The position numbers were made by a program, and so were the translations under genes. This document shows positions 33,891 through 45,471 of a DNA stretch of 64,000 nucleotides, in pieces. The notes beneath the pieces are model-generated. The model did not search any database. It was not told the origin of the DNA and saw only the letters and a list, made by a program, of their open reading frames with translations. Numbering within the stretch: the first letter of the stretch is position 1; the number at the start of each line of letters is the position of its first letter. This DNA is from Eretmocerus hayati (taxonomy: Eukaryota; Arthropoda; Insecta; Hymenoptera; Aphelinidae), in assembly GCA_029851415.1 (NCBI GenBank), contig CM056743.1, positions 11,958,727 through 12,022,726 on the forward strand. Reading direction: 5' to 3'.

Positions 33891-35814
33891 CTTTCTAAGT
33901 AATGGCTCCGGCTTTTATCTGATCAAGATCGTTCTCATTTTTGCAAACATGTCAGATTTACTGAGCATGACCCCCTCTCTGATCCGTCCCTGCTGGCCTT
34001 GTCCTCTTGTATTGTTACGATACTTCGCAAGATACGGGGCAATATACATTTGGTGGAGGGAATCAAATCAAATTAATGAACTACCATGAGATCCTACAAT
34101 GCTCTCTGTGCCGCTCTCATCGCCGGACAACTCGGAAAGACTCGTTCGGGAGAGGAGAACATTCAACAAATCTAACTTGTTCCCAAGATCTAGAACGATT
34201 ATTGGCGAAAAAAGCCTGAGGCATTACTTAGAATGAGTGAGCGATCATCTTACAACATTTTAGTTGCACCAGGATAGCTCCTAACCCACGCATTAGATAC
34301 TTGTGTCAAAAAGTTGTAGGGGTGAGCCATTATAACAGGCTGTATTTTTGGGTTGTGCTATTAATCCCCTTCAGAGTTACTTCTTCGCAATTAACCTAAG
34401 GATAGCCAAATTTAGCCGCAATTAAGTAAGCAACAAGTGGCGTCGTCTGCTCCGTTGTTTTGCCCGGCACCTCGGCGGCGCGGCGGTGGCGTGATGTTCA
34501 CCAATGAGGTTTTTTTGGTGTTATTGTGAGTGCTGAAAACCCTGCAAGTGTTGTGACAGACGTTTTGCGCAGCTAATTGAGCTCTGGAGACCCCCAAACA
34601 GCGGCGGCAACGTGTCATCCTGATACGGGGATGACGTGCACGTCGCAACCATAGCCATCTCAGCTGCAAGAACACCTGCCGTTTTTCAAACAAGTACTCA
34701 ACTCTGAGTGTTTTCCTCCGCTGTTTTCTGCATGAAGTACTTAGATAAAGTCCGCCGGCAATCTTTCATCGCCCTGCATTCCCGAAACACATTGCACTTT
34801 TTGCTTGCGCAAAGTTATAATTGGATTCGGCTACCCTATACATTAGCATGGGACTGTCCTTAACCATCACCAAGGATGGCCAATTTTGGGCTTCTTGTCA
34901 TTAAAAGCATGGGAGAATAGTCAAGAATGTTATGAAGAATACCAGCTATGAGATGCACAAATTTTCATACTCCTAAGATAATCTCATCTCAAATTTGACA
35001 AATGGCCTCTATTGCGGTTTTTAGAAACGAAGGTGTAGTGCGACTACGAAGATAGTCTGGTGCCATTTGGATGTGTCTGGCTGGATTTTTCAGGTTCTCA
35101 GCCTCATCATTACACATATGAGACCACTTTAAACCTGTTTTCATGTTGAACTGATGAATAAGAGGTGAGTGCTCGAAAATCCGCATCCGAATTTTCTACT
35201 TTCTCAGTCTGTGAACTGATGGAAAAGGATGAGTGAATAGACGCATCTCAGCTGATTACAACTACATGCTAGTTTTATGCTGGATATATTTCTAATGTGT
35301 TCTTTTGATCGTCTGTGCGCAAATTAGTCATTCGCACACTGTTTTTTCGTTCTTCATTTGCTCACAGAAGATCAAAAAACATAGTATGATACTCGGGGGC
35401 AATGGTTTTCGCTTCCCCGTGACTATTTAGACACTCACCTGCGGCTCGGGCCTAAAAAAAGTCACTCGAATTGCGAAAACCATCGTTTGTGCCCTTGGAT
35501 CATAATATACTATTGTGGTTTTTAGGTAATTGATGATGGAAACTGGTAGCTGCAGCAACAAATGTCACCACAACTTAGTTGTACCATTTCTTGACATTTT
35601 ATCTCCATCTCACCCAGCACTCAAAGAAACAGTGGCTCCTTATCTTTATAATATGAGACTAATTTTACTGATTTTTCTATTGTAGAGCCATGCTTCATCT
35701 TAACTTTCGAACTTCTTTTTCTAGTTTTCATAGAAAGAAACCTCATATTACAGGTTGTGATAAGTACTTCGATTAATAGTACTGATTGGAATAGATTTGA
35801 CAGATGTTTTCACA
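33579..35814. other. Spacer between the arms of the giant inverted repeat
   Basis: Unique 2.2-kb centre. It starts with more of the 210-240-bp array (to about 33890), then sequence with TTGTTACGATACTTCGCAAG near 34013, and a GC-rich stretch (34440-34690) open on the minus strand with Arg-rich composition and no known motif. The rest is featureless apart from the small foldback at 35378-35516. No transposase, replication or polymerase gene is visible. Confidence 0.55.
35378..35516. mobile_element. Small foldback inside the spacer, AGTATATT family
   Basis: The left part CATAGTATGATACTCGGGGG and AATGGTTTTCGC pairs with the right part GCGAAAACCAT...GATCATAATATACTA. Internally, the reverse complement of 35420-35485 matches the CGAGTGA(T/C)..CCCGAGCCG..GG order of the 17672-18016 MITE. 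It shows that small elements also insert into the giant LTR element. Confidence 0.6.
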
Positions 35815-36709
35815 GAAGTTTAATTCTGACAAGAGACACGAGTCACACCACTCAGACACACGATTGGGACTGTTGTGGGACCGAATCGATACTGATCCGG
35901 ACCAGGAGCGGGTCTGGTTCGTAAATCACACGAATTCCATCGAAAGAGCACACATCAGTAAGATTCACATCAGTCCTACTGAATTTGGAGCGTGATTGGC
36001 CGAGCAGACGATTGATCGGATTCCAATGTAATTCCGTCGTGGGACACGAGTGACGCCACTCAGAGACACGATTGGGACCGTTGTAGGACCGTGTGGGAAT
36101 TGATCCAGATCATACACTGACCTGTTTCGCGCATCACATGAATTTCATCGTAAGGGCACACCTGGGCATGATTTTTGGCAGTCCTACTAAAGGACCCCGC
36201 ACCAAATACATTGTTTCTGGATCTCTGTAATCTTCTACGAGACATGGCATACAGAGAGATGCCCGGAGCAAATGTTCAAACAGAGTCGGTTTCCTATCGG
36301 TTACGGTTATTGAGAAAATTGTTCCGGAAGCTGTGGAAAATAGAGGCCATTGTGGAGGTTAGGATCCCGAGCCGAACGTCAACATTGACATAGTATACAG
36401 TATACAAATAGCATTTTTGCACTCGGCGCCTTTTTGCATTTTTTGTGTGGCTTTGAGGATGCAGTAGCTAGATTTGATAAAACTTCAGGAATTGGGGTTG
36501 AATGATTTATCAACGAAACGTTTCCTAGCTGGCTCAAAGAAAGTCGACTATTCAAACCTACTCGAGTGCGTGCTGAGTTTCGGGTCCCTGTGAAGAACAG
36601 TTGAAAATAGTTAACATTTCGAGTTTCAGTTTATAAACAAGGAGAATCTCGTTTACAAACTTTCTTCATCCAGGAATATAATTGACGTGATAGAATTAAT
36701 TAATTAATT

Positions 36710-37365
36710 TTGCGTACGCAACAGTTCATGATTTCATCTGCGCGTACGCGATCGATGTTTTTTGCATGCACTACAGTTCCAAAATGAATCTTCGAGTTCA
36801 CTAGAGGTAATTCGACCGTGCGCTAAAATCCAAATTCAAATTTCGGGTAGGCTGAATTCCTTGAAATCCACCTCGAAATGTAGCACACGCGAATGATACA
36901 TTGAGCGTAAGCGAAAATTGAATGTGAATTTGAGTGCACCCTGAAATGCCTTTCGCGCCCGCTACAATTGAAAATTTCATTTTCGTGTACGTTAATGATG
37001 TCTTTCGCGTGCGCTACAATTGAGGATTTGAGCTTTGCGTACGCTAAAGGAATCATGAACGTCTGCTACAATCTAAATTCAATTTCTGCGTACGCTACAC
37101 TTATTGAATTCCGATTGTAACGCAACCTGAAAAGCCTCTACCGTGCGGTACAATTCATAATCTTATCTTCGCGTACGCTATGAATGTCTTTCGGGTACGC
37201 TACAATTGAAAATCTAACCTACGCCTACACTCAAGGTGTCTTCAGCGTGCGCTCCGAGCCAAATTAGATTTTTCGCGTACACTCCAGTCCAAATTTCCGT
37301 CTGTACCCACGCTATCGATGTTTTTCGCGTCCGCTACAGTTCAAGACTGAAACTTCCCTTCCGCT
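36710..37365. repeat. GCGTACGC array (right arm)
   Basis: Inverted counterpart of 32035-32695, with TTTCGCGTACGCTACA-type units and scattered substitutions. Confidence 0.75.
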
Positions 37366-37614
37366 GAAGATATCTTCAGCATGAGCTACAATCCTAATCT
37401 AAGTATCGCAAACGTTAAATTCTTTGAATTTCAACTTGGAGGTGAGACACTGAGCTCTCTATCATTACAGAGAGTTCCTTGACAAGTCTAAAATTAATCA
37501 GATTATTTCTTGCAAAATATCAAGCTCAAATTTACACGACCTGAGTGGAAATCTGTCCTCAAACTTACTGACAATAATCGGGTGGATGATGATTCGCCGC
37601 ACGTCGTTCTTGGT

Positions 37615-38085
37615 TGTCTGGCTGATTTTGAGGAGCGAGTCGATTCAGTCCTGTACCGCTCCTTGGCGAGTGTCAATCTGGTCCCGTACTGGTCCTCTGT
37701 GAATGTCGATCTGATCCCGTACCAGTCCTCCGCGAGTGTTGATTTGGTCCTGTACCGGTCCTTGGCGAATGTCGATTCAGTCCCGTACCGGTTCTCGGCG
37801 AGTGTCGATATGGTCCCGCACTGGTCCTCGATGAATGTCGATCTGATCCCGTACCAGTCCTCCGCGAGTGTTGATTCGGCTCTGTGCCGGTCCTCGGCGC
37901 GTGTCGATTCGGTCTCGTACCGGTTGTCGGCAAGTATCGATCTGGTCCCGTACTGTTCCGCTGTGAATGTCGCTCTGGTCCCAAACCAGTTCTCGACGAG
38001 TATCGATCTGATCCCATACCGGTCTTCCGCGATTGTCGATGTGATCTCGTACCTGTCCTTGGCGAGTGTCATTGCGGTCTTGCTT
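37615..38085. repeat. 33-bp minisatellite (right arm), about 14 units
   Basis: Inverted counterpart of 31185-31760 but shorter; one four-unit (132-bp) block present in the left arm is missing. Open frames of up to 196 codons on both strands are by-products. Confidence 0.85.
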
Positions 38086-38089
38086 CATC

Positions 38090-39330
38090 TGTCATTGTAG
38101 CACGTTTCTATGCTCATAGTATGATCTCACGATCGACAAAGCTATTGTAAGAGCAGTCTCGAGCCGACGAAGGAGCTCAAACGCGCCGTTTGTACACCCA
38201 ATGTTGAACATTGATTTCGGCTTATTTGTTAAAATACAGTTATTGAGACCATAAAAATAAAAGGATTCTGGTCGAAATATCGTTAGTAATAAGCTCATAT
38301 TGTGATCTCACAATTGACTAAGGTTTTATAAGCTTGGTCACGAGCGGTTGAAAGGGCTCAAACGTGTCGTTTGTATACCCAGACTCGAGCATCGATATGG
38401 CTTCGAAGAAATCTGATCAAGATTGGACTGTCACCAGAGGACGTTTCTGTGCTCATGGTATGATCTCACAATCGCCACTGATATTATAAGAGCAGTCGCG
38501 GACCGAGAAAAATCCCAAACGCGCCGTTTGCATAACCAAACTCGAGCAGCGATTTTGGCTCATTTCTCAAAATGAAGGTATTCAGACCACGAAAAAACGA
38601 GATCCTGGTCAAGATATCGTTTGTGATCATCTCTGAGCTCTTTGGATGATCCGACATTTGACTCAGGTATTATGAGAGCAGTCTCAGGCCGACGAATGAC
38701 TTCAAACGCGCGGTTAGTATACCCAGACTCGAGCATCGATACCGCTTTGTTCGGCTCAAGGGTGATTCTATCGTCTATGTAAAAACTTAGTCTTGCTTCA
38801 TCTGTCATTGTAGCACGTTTCTATGCATATAGTACGATCTCACGATCGACAAAGCTATTGTAAGAGCAGTCTCGAGCCAACAAATGAGCTCAAACGCGCC
38901 GTTTGTACACCCAATTTTGAGCATTGATTTCGGCTTATTTTTTAAAATAATGTTATTCGAACAATCAAAATAAACGAGATCCTGATCGAAATGTCGTTAA
39001 TAATTGCCTTCAAACTCGTATAGTGATCTAGCAATCGACTCAGGTTTTAAAAGCTTGGTCACGAGCCGTTGAAAGGGCTCAAACGCGCCGTTTGTATACC
39101 CAGACTCGAGCATCAATATGGCCTTGGCCGGATTGAGTGTGATTTTATCGTCTATGTAAAAACTTTATCATGGTTGAACAGTCATTGTAGCACGTTTCTA
39201 TGCTTATCATATTATCTCACGATCAACAGAGATATTGTAAGAGCAGTCTCAAACCGAGAAAAAGCCCCGACAATCCATTTGTATACCCAGTCTCGAATAA
39301 TCATTCTTGGTTCATCCGATCCAATAGAGT
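38090..39330. repeat. 185-bp array (right arm)
   Basis: Inverted counterpart of 29930-31180, with CTCAAACGCGCCGTTTGT marking the units. Few differences from the left arm. Confidence 0.85.
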
Positions 39331-40639
39331 TACATGCACACTCGCTCAGATAGCATTCATTTCTCAATAATAGGATATCATACCATAACCCCTAATATCA
39401 CACTTTACATCACATGTTAGAAATCAAACAAGCAGTTCATATGAGCAAGGGTACAACCAGTGATCGATGCCATAAATTGATGTAACGTATAAAAATAACA
39501 TCAATTCATGCAAAAACTGAGCGTCTCGCACCGGGCGCATGGCCCCTCGCCCCCTCGGCCCCTCATGACAGCAGAAGCAGGAGCTAGCAGAAGTAAAAGG
39601 CTTCAATGAAGCAAGAAACACACAATATCCAAGACCTCGGAAAACAACGTCCCAATACTCCCTTAGGATGCAGAGTACAAACTAAGTGTATAATTAGTTG
39701 AACACAGCAAATTAAAATACACCGGAATTCACTTTTGCTCTGATGCTTCATGTTGCTTTGCTCGCGGGGATGAGCTGGTTTGTCAATAAGACTCGTAACC
39801 TCGAATCACGGTTTTGACCGTCACATTACCCGACTAATAATCCAAAATTCATCCAAATCTGCAATTTTGAATCTCTTCATTTCAAATATTTTGATTCGAT
39901 TGGAAGGAGGAATAACACTATTCTTATGTAAAAAAACACGGACAATCACGCGCAAGCGTCAAAATTTGAGTCCGATCTTTTTTTCGACCAATTTTCTTTG
40001 AAAAGAATCAATTTTCAAAAGATTTTCAAATTCTGAAAAGACCAATCGAAAGAGCATCAAATTTTGAGCTAGAAAACGTTTACTCCTGAATTTTTTCATC
40101 GCACCAAAAACTGCTACATATATTTGCCAGAAATATAGTGGTCACATTGTATATGGGTATACTGGCAATGCTAGCGTTTTTGCTTGTAGATCTGAAATGA
40201 AAGCCCATTTGATGGAGTTACTCTGGACTCTCCATGTTCTAGGTGTTACGAGCCTGTGGAAAAAGTTTGGTGAGATTTGGTGACCCGGACCTTCCCGACT
40301 CCCCTTGTCAGCGTAAGTGTATTTCACGGGCACGATTTCTTCATACATAGCTCTTTTTCGGAAAATCATAACTCCGACAGATTGGATTTCTCATCTTATC
40401 GTTGTTTGACTGTGGGAACTAGACACCTCCGAATTCCCCTCAAAAGATTATAACAATGAGAGTCCGGAAGAGAGTTTTGTTTAGGAATCGAATCTCAGCA
40501 CGAATGTGACTACGTAAAAGGGTCTTATCACTGCAGAGAGAGGTACCCACAAAGTCACCAAGACCCCGAAGATTTTCCAAAAGAGCCCAAACAACAGGAA
40601 AATTTTGTTCGAAAAAAGGGCCCAAGTGCAAGGGTATTG

Positions 40640-40900
40640 TTTAAAAGAGCCTCAACGTAGAAGTACTGGTAAAAAGGGCCTAAGTGCAACAGTATTGGTA
40701 GAAAGGGCCTAAGTGCAACAGTATTGGTGAAAAGGGCCTAAGTGCAACATTATTGGTAAAAAGGGCCTAAGTGCAACAATATTGGTAAAAAGGGCCTAAG
40801 TCACCGGAAAAACTCGTTCAAAAGGGCCTAACTCCACTATCGATATCGGGATAAAGGGCCTAAGTGGTGGGGTACTGGTTAAAAGGGCCTAATTTTTTAC
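40640..40900. repeat. AAAGGGCCTAAGTGCAACA array, 29-bp period (right arm)
   Basis: About five adjacent 29-bp units of the form AAAGGGCCTAAGTGCAACAG plus TATTGGTRR, followed by decayed copies with AAAGGGCCTAA up to 40890 and isolated ones near 41228 and 41415 (inverted). The left arm carries the inverted motif but in a different arrangement. Confidence 0.85.
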
Positions 40901-41446
40901 GAAAAAATTTTTAAAAAATTCTTATGACCTCCATATCTCTTCTCTACCAATTCTTGCTATCAAATCATGTTCTTTGGCCTTCAAAAATGTATCTTCATGC
41001 TTGCTAAGTGAATCTTGAGTGACCTCGGTTTTACACACTCAATGAAACCATCTTTCACGTGCAGAATCGATGGAAATGCATTAAGATGTTGAATCGCAAT
41101 TGGATATCTTGTGTTACATACCCATAGATATGCTGATGAAATTTGGAGGCCATTGAACTCGATTCCGCAACGTTACCCAACTTTTAGTGGACCAACTATC
41201 CCAAAAATTGACCCAGTATTGAGAAAAAGGGCCTAATTACATTCTTTTGAATGGCTGTGTACCTCTCAAAATCGACAGCTACCTTCCAATTCCTGTGCGG
41301 TTGTTTTGGGGGTGCCAAAACCTTTGAAATAAGCCAGGTATGCGCATCGAATCATGCCACGGGCATGATATACTTAGTTTTTATCGTTTTTCTCGAAATG
41401 GCCGTTTTGTAATTAGGCCCTTTTTCCACCCACCCCCTCAATTCTC

Positions 41447-41955
41447 TTTATGCCACACATGCCGACCTTCATCCAAAATGGACTTACAACTATCGCCACT
41501 CTCATCCTGCTCCACCGCATCTACTTTGCGAGTAATTCACCAGACTTCAGCCTAGCTCGCATCAGGATCAATCATCAACGCAACACATTTTCCGGTTTCG
41601 TCCATCGTGGTCTGGAAGACCACACATCAAATCATCTCACACGTTTGTTTACCGAATCATACTGACTATCTTATCTCAGACCGTCACGTCATTTTCAACT
41701 CAAGTCATGGACAAGGGAACTGCTTACTTTGAAATTGCGCAATTGTACTTTTATTCTTTACCATTGTACTTCGATTTCCCGTTTACTCTTGCTGAACCAT
41801 ATAACAATATCCATTTGTATTCAATCAACTAATCTACGATCATATAAAGTCATGTATCATTCGCTATTTATTGTCGAATAAAAATCGACAAGGAACCAAG
41901 TGCTGAGAAAAACCGATGAACACACAAAACAATGTACTCGCCTACCCCGGACGCT
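41447..41955 (+). other. 3' internal region of the LTR element
   Basis: A 71-codon frame (41450-41665) is unrecognised. No convincing polypurine tract precedes the 3' LTR; the last bases are CGCCTACCCCGGACGCT. This is a weak point in reading the unit as a replication-competent LTR element. Confidence 0.5.
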
Positions 41956-42631
41956 TGACGCGTGCATGCACACATCTATTTTTTCCGTCGACCACATTGT
42001 TTTCCGTGTGTATCAATTAAAATCATGCTTATATCATTTCCAAACATTTGAAACGCAAATTACACATGTAACGACTCTTAGCGTTACGTAACGCACCGGA
42101 CCATTACGTAACGTTCCCTTTCGATACGTAACGCAGTTCTGCGTTACGTCACGTAACCTCGCATTACGTAACGCCACCTACCGTTACGTAACGGCGCTTG
42201 TCATTACATCACACGAGTAACGCTGCTTATCGTTACCACAAACACTGCCTATATAAACCCGAGCTGTCCAAGCTTTAGACACAGTCCAAATTCGAACCGC
42301 CGTCGCGACGCATACTCCACGATACTTGGCCCAGCCGTGGCCATGCTGCTCTGTTACTCCGACGTATCCTGGTGCCGTCAGGAACGTCATCGCCGCGACC
42401 TAGTGAACATTCCATAATTGTTTCACGCACTTTGGTTCCTGTGTCAAAATTATGTGAAAATATTGTGTGCCAATGCACTCAACCTTAACTTCATCAACCT
42501 CATCCGCACCACGAACCTCAACATCCTCATCGTCCGAGTTGTACCGAACGTGACCAGTGACAAAGGATCCCTAGGGGGCACCATCAACGCCCCCTTTTTC
42601 ATCATACCAACCCCCCCCCCCCCCTCTGTCA
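41956..42631 (+). repeat. 3' LTR (676 bp)
   Basis: Direct copy of 25877-26554, starting TGACGCGTGCATGC and ending CTCTGTCA. The 20-bp-phased TTACGTAA sites start at 42084 and the TATA box is at 42250. The U3-region differences from the 5' LTR include CTGAGCATTT versus CCAAACATTT. Confidence 0.9.
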
Positions 42632-42635
42632 AATC
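42632..42635. repeat. Target site duplication AATC (right)
   Basis: Matches the AATC at 25873-25876. Confidence 0.85.
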
Positions 42636-43120
42636 CAAGCTATGGAATTGAATAACTGTATATGCTATTTTTGTAGACCTATAGAGTTCACACAGGATTC
42701 TGCAAAGCAATTTTTGGTATAAAAATTGCTCCGAAAGATCCTGATTGGTTTTATGGAACTCATTGAAATGATCGGATTCAATTCAATTTAAAATCAGAAT
42801 ACTTGTTCAAGTCCAAGAAATACCATCTAAAATTTGAGTTCTATTCAATCTTGCGCATGGTGTATTTTGAAGTTTTTTCAAAACTGTCCTAGAATCAACT
42901 GCTGAATCTGTACGGAGATAAATTTGTGAGATGTGGCCCAAAATACTACCAGTCCTAGAAAATTATTTGATGGTTGATTTCATTAGATCTTGAATATCAA
43001 ATTTGATCCTCCGCATGAATTAAGAATATTTATCGGGTCAACACAGTATGCTAAACTACTTGGGACATTCGGGTCATTCTAGATGTAGGCATCCATTTCA
43101 TCTGATTTCATCGCTCGTGA
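42636..43120. other. Sequence between the LTR element and the P-type element
   Basis: Unannotatable; no ORF or repeat recognised. Probably target (host) DNA shared by both insertions. Confidence 0.45.
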
Positions 43121-43127
43121 GCTCGTG
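43121..43127. repeat. Target site duplication GCTCGTG (left)
   Basis: GCTCGTG directly precedes the left terminus and directly follows the right one (56393-56399). P elements typically make 8-bp duplications; 7 bp match here. The adjacent TCGCTCGTGA on the left shows that the target already held a similar motif. Confidence 0.8.
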
Positions 43128-43230
43128 CAGAGATGAGTAGAGAGATCTCCAGCCTAATGCTGTGGAGTCGAGACGGGCGAGTTTATGAAAATACGGTGTC
43201 GCCGCGGCTCGGGTAGCGGCGGGTGGGCGA

Positions 43231-43325
43231 AGCTTGTCCTAAACTCGATGTGCATGTGTGATGTCTGTGAGTTACTGACGGCACGATCGGCTCACAAACT
43301 CACACGCGCACATCGAGCTTAGGAC
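43231..43325. repeat. Hairpin near the left terminus
   Basis: TGTCCTAAACTCGATGTGCA and its inverse TGCGCACATCGAGCTTAGGACA surround a short GAGTTACTGACGGC loop. The same hairpin is in the right arm at about 56190-56290. Confidence 0.8.
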
Positions 43326-43689
43326 AACACGCGGTGCATGCACCTGTATAATATGCGTACACGCGTATACCTATATATCGAGCCCACAGGCCGGCGTTAT
43401 AACGCAGGTATACGGGCAGTCCCTTTAGGAATATGATGAGCCGCAAACTGGACTATTGTGATGCGGCTCATGTCTGATGCTGCACATTAACACCATAATT
43501 TTAGTATTTCTATTTCAACTTGCTTTGTCAAAACGAGCTGGGTATATATATATTTTTTTTTAATATTTTTCTACTATTTCTCTATTTCCCCATCATTTTT
43601 TTGACCTTGCAAGTATAACTATTTCAAGTTAATAATTATGAATTGGATTAAAATAAATTCATTAAAATTGCATATTTTCGATCTTTTTT

Positions 43690-44100
43690 CAGTTTTCCCA
43701 TTATACGTCGAAGAATTTTGCTTTTCGGAAAAACTTGTCAAGAGGTCATCTGTAAGTCTTCAATAGATCTACAAAATTGGTCCTAACATTCTTCCTCGTA
43801 AATTGCAACCCTTCGGAGTTGTTTCGCATCAAAGTCAAATTCGAATTTGTTTGAACAAATTCTCGGAAATTGTTGATAATGAGCTCAAACTATTTTACGA
43901 AGATAATTGATCAATTTTATGATATATTATGATCATTAATTGAATGATTTTGACTTTGATGCGGAATAACTCCGAAGGGTTGCAATTTACGAGGAAGATT
44001 ATTAGGACCAATTTTGTAGATCTATTGAAGATCTACAGATGACCTCTTGACAAGTTTTTCCGAAGAACCTATATTTTTCGACTTGTAATGGAAAAACAGA
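43690..44100. repeat. Foldback within the left arm, CAACCCTTCGGAGTT family
   Basis: Arms of about 155 bp pair from CAGTTTTCCCATTATACGTC to the inverse near 44090. Each arm holds TAGATCTACA-type and GCAACCCTTCGGAGTT motifs. It is related to the foldback at 22102-23134. Confidence 0.8.
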
Positions 44101-44304
44101 TTATGGTCGGAAATTCATGTATATTCATTGTATATTCGGGCTATGTTTATTCATAGATGCCTAGAATATCATGATACTGTGATCATCCAGGACCATAGTG
44201 GGCTCGTTTCCATATTCACATATAGAACCGTAAATCCTGCGGCACTCTATATTTCGCTCGGCTGCCAGGCCAACAAATCCTAAAAATCACTTTTTCTGAT
44301 CCAA

Positions 44305-44871
44305 AACATCCGCGTTGCGGAAATTTGAGACATTTCAAGCAGAGAGTTACTCTTGTCATATTTCTTTAGGGATCATTATCTTTGAGCTACGAGCATTTTT
44401 AAGTTGGAAAGATGCGAATGTTGCAATTTTGAATATTGAAAAAAAAAACAACAAAGCAAAAGAGCAATGTTCCCAGTGGGCCAATCTCTTCACCCGAATG
44501 ACCTCTACAAGATCCAATAGCAATAACTGATTTTCCGTCCGGGAACCACTATCTTTTCAAAAATGTTGAATGCAATGTTTTCAGTCGTGACAGCATAGCT
44601 ATATATACCGCCGATCTATATACACAGCGAATGCGGACTTGATTAGGAACACCATGCGACACCATGTTCCCGGGCGGACACATTAGTTATTGCTCTTGGA
44701 TTTTGCAGAGGACATTCCAGTGAACAGATTTGCCCACTGGAAACATTCACTTTTTGCTAGGTTGTTGCTCTTTTTTAATATCCAAAATCGCGAAATTCAC
44801 ATTCATCCAAGTTTAAAATGCTCATTGCCAAAAATGTTGGCTCCTAGAGAGAAATTACAAAAGTAGCTTTC
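44305..44871. repeat. Second foldback within the left arm
   Basis: 44305-44530 (TTTCAAGCAGAGAGTTACT... to CAATAGCAATAACTGAT) is inverted at 44680-44871 (ATTAGTTATTGCTCTTGGAT to GTAGCTTTC). The middle has TAGCTATATATACCGCCGAT. The mirror copy lies at 53670-54255. Confidence 0.75.
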
Positions 44872-45083
44872 AGCATTTTACACATGGATCGAAAGTGAGA
44901 TTTGCCAAAATTGTATTCAATCAAAGATCATTGTTCATCTTTTTTCTGAAATTCCAGTCTTTGATTTGAACAAAAATAAATAACTTTTGAAAATACATTG
45001 CACATAGAAACGTGAATCCTGCGGCTTTCTAGCTTGCTCGGCTGCCAAGCTATATAGTATATAATCTCGCTTCCTCGTGCTTT

Positions 45084-45273
45084 CCCGCTCAGCCCCACTC
45101 AGACTTCCAATTTCTCAGAAGCCTGAGGAGTGACTGAGGGGGGATGAGTAAGGGCATATTTTCAAGTAATAAGTTGAGGTATATATGTTTGATCCCCTGT
45201 CCCGAGTTTTCCCGCGCATTCCCTCCCTGACTCAGAATTTCTCAGAATCTCAGGAGTGGCTGAGGGGGGCTGA
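45084..45273. repeat. Direct repeat upstream of the transposase gene
   Basis: Segments of 65 bp containing CTCAG...TTTCTCAGAA, then CTGAGGAGTGACTGAGGGG or its variant CTCAGGAGTGGCTGAGGGG, lie at 45084 and 45210. They are possible subterminal transposase-binding repeats. Confidence 0.55.
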
Positions 45274-45471
45274 GAAGAAGAGCAGATGCAGGTAATTTGG
45301 CAGTTGTCGGAGCATCGCCAAATCCTGCGTATCGACGACTAACTTTCAGCGAACGTTGCAAGTTCTTGCTCCGAAAGGCGATAGCTTCTTCTCCCGCGCC
45401 GAGTTGGCTTCGTTTTTCTTCCTAGTGTTTTTTAGTGATAAGTGATAGTGTATAGTGACGTTCTTGGTGTC

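Larger units (their letters stand above)
35815..41446. repeat. Right arm of the giant inverted repeat
   Basis: Mirror of 27661-33578. Order from the centre: 210-240-bp repeat (35825-36250), unique (36250-36700), GCGTACGC array (36710-37365), 33-bp array (37615-38085), 185-bp array (38090-39330), unique part to 40310, AAAGGGCCTAAGTG array (40640-40900), and a tip inverted relative to 27661. Near-identity to the left arm holds for about 4.5 kb. Confidence 0.88.
25877..42631 (+). mobile_element. Giant non-autonomous LTR element with palindromic interior (16.8 kb)
   Basis: The unit has two direct LTRs in the same orientation, a TG...CA structure, a 4-bp target duplication and a primer-binding-like site 3 nt after the 5' LTR, so it is organised like a retrotransposon. 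It has no gag, protease, reverse transcriptase or integrase. Instead about 13.8 kb of the interior is an inverted repeat (27661-33578 and 35815-41446) around a 2.2-kb spacer. This fits a LARD-type large non-autonomous derivative mobilised by a partner in trans, but the palindromic interior is not typical. A clear polypurine tract before the 3' LTR was not found. The alternative is that a separate inverted-repeat element inserted into a shorter LTR element; no target duplication was seen at the arm tips. Confidence 0.82.
43128..44871. repeat. Left terminal inverted arm of the P-type element
   Basis: It comprises the terminal part with a hairpin (43231-43325), a foldback (43690-44100) and a second foldback (44305-44871). 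It matches the right arm inverted, with scattered differences, and the match ends at GTAGCTTTC (44871). Confidence 0.85.

Noticed and set aside
25877..42631. Maverick/Polinton or another large DNA virus-like element
   Set aside because: Flanking repeats are direct with a 4-bp duplication and a primer binding site; no polymerase B, capsid or integrase gene is present.
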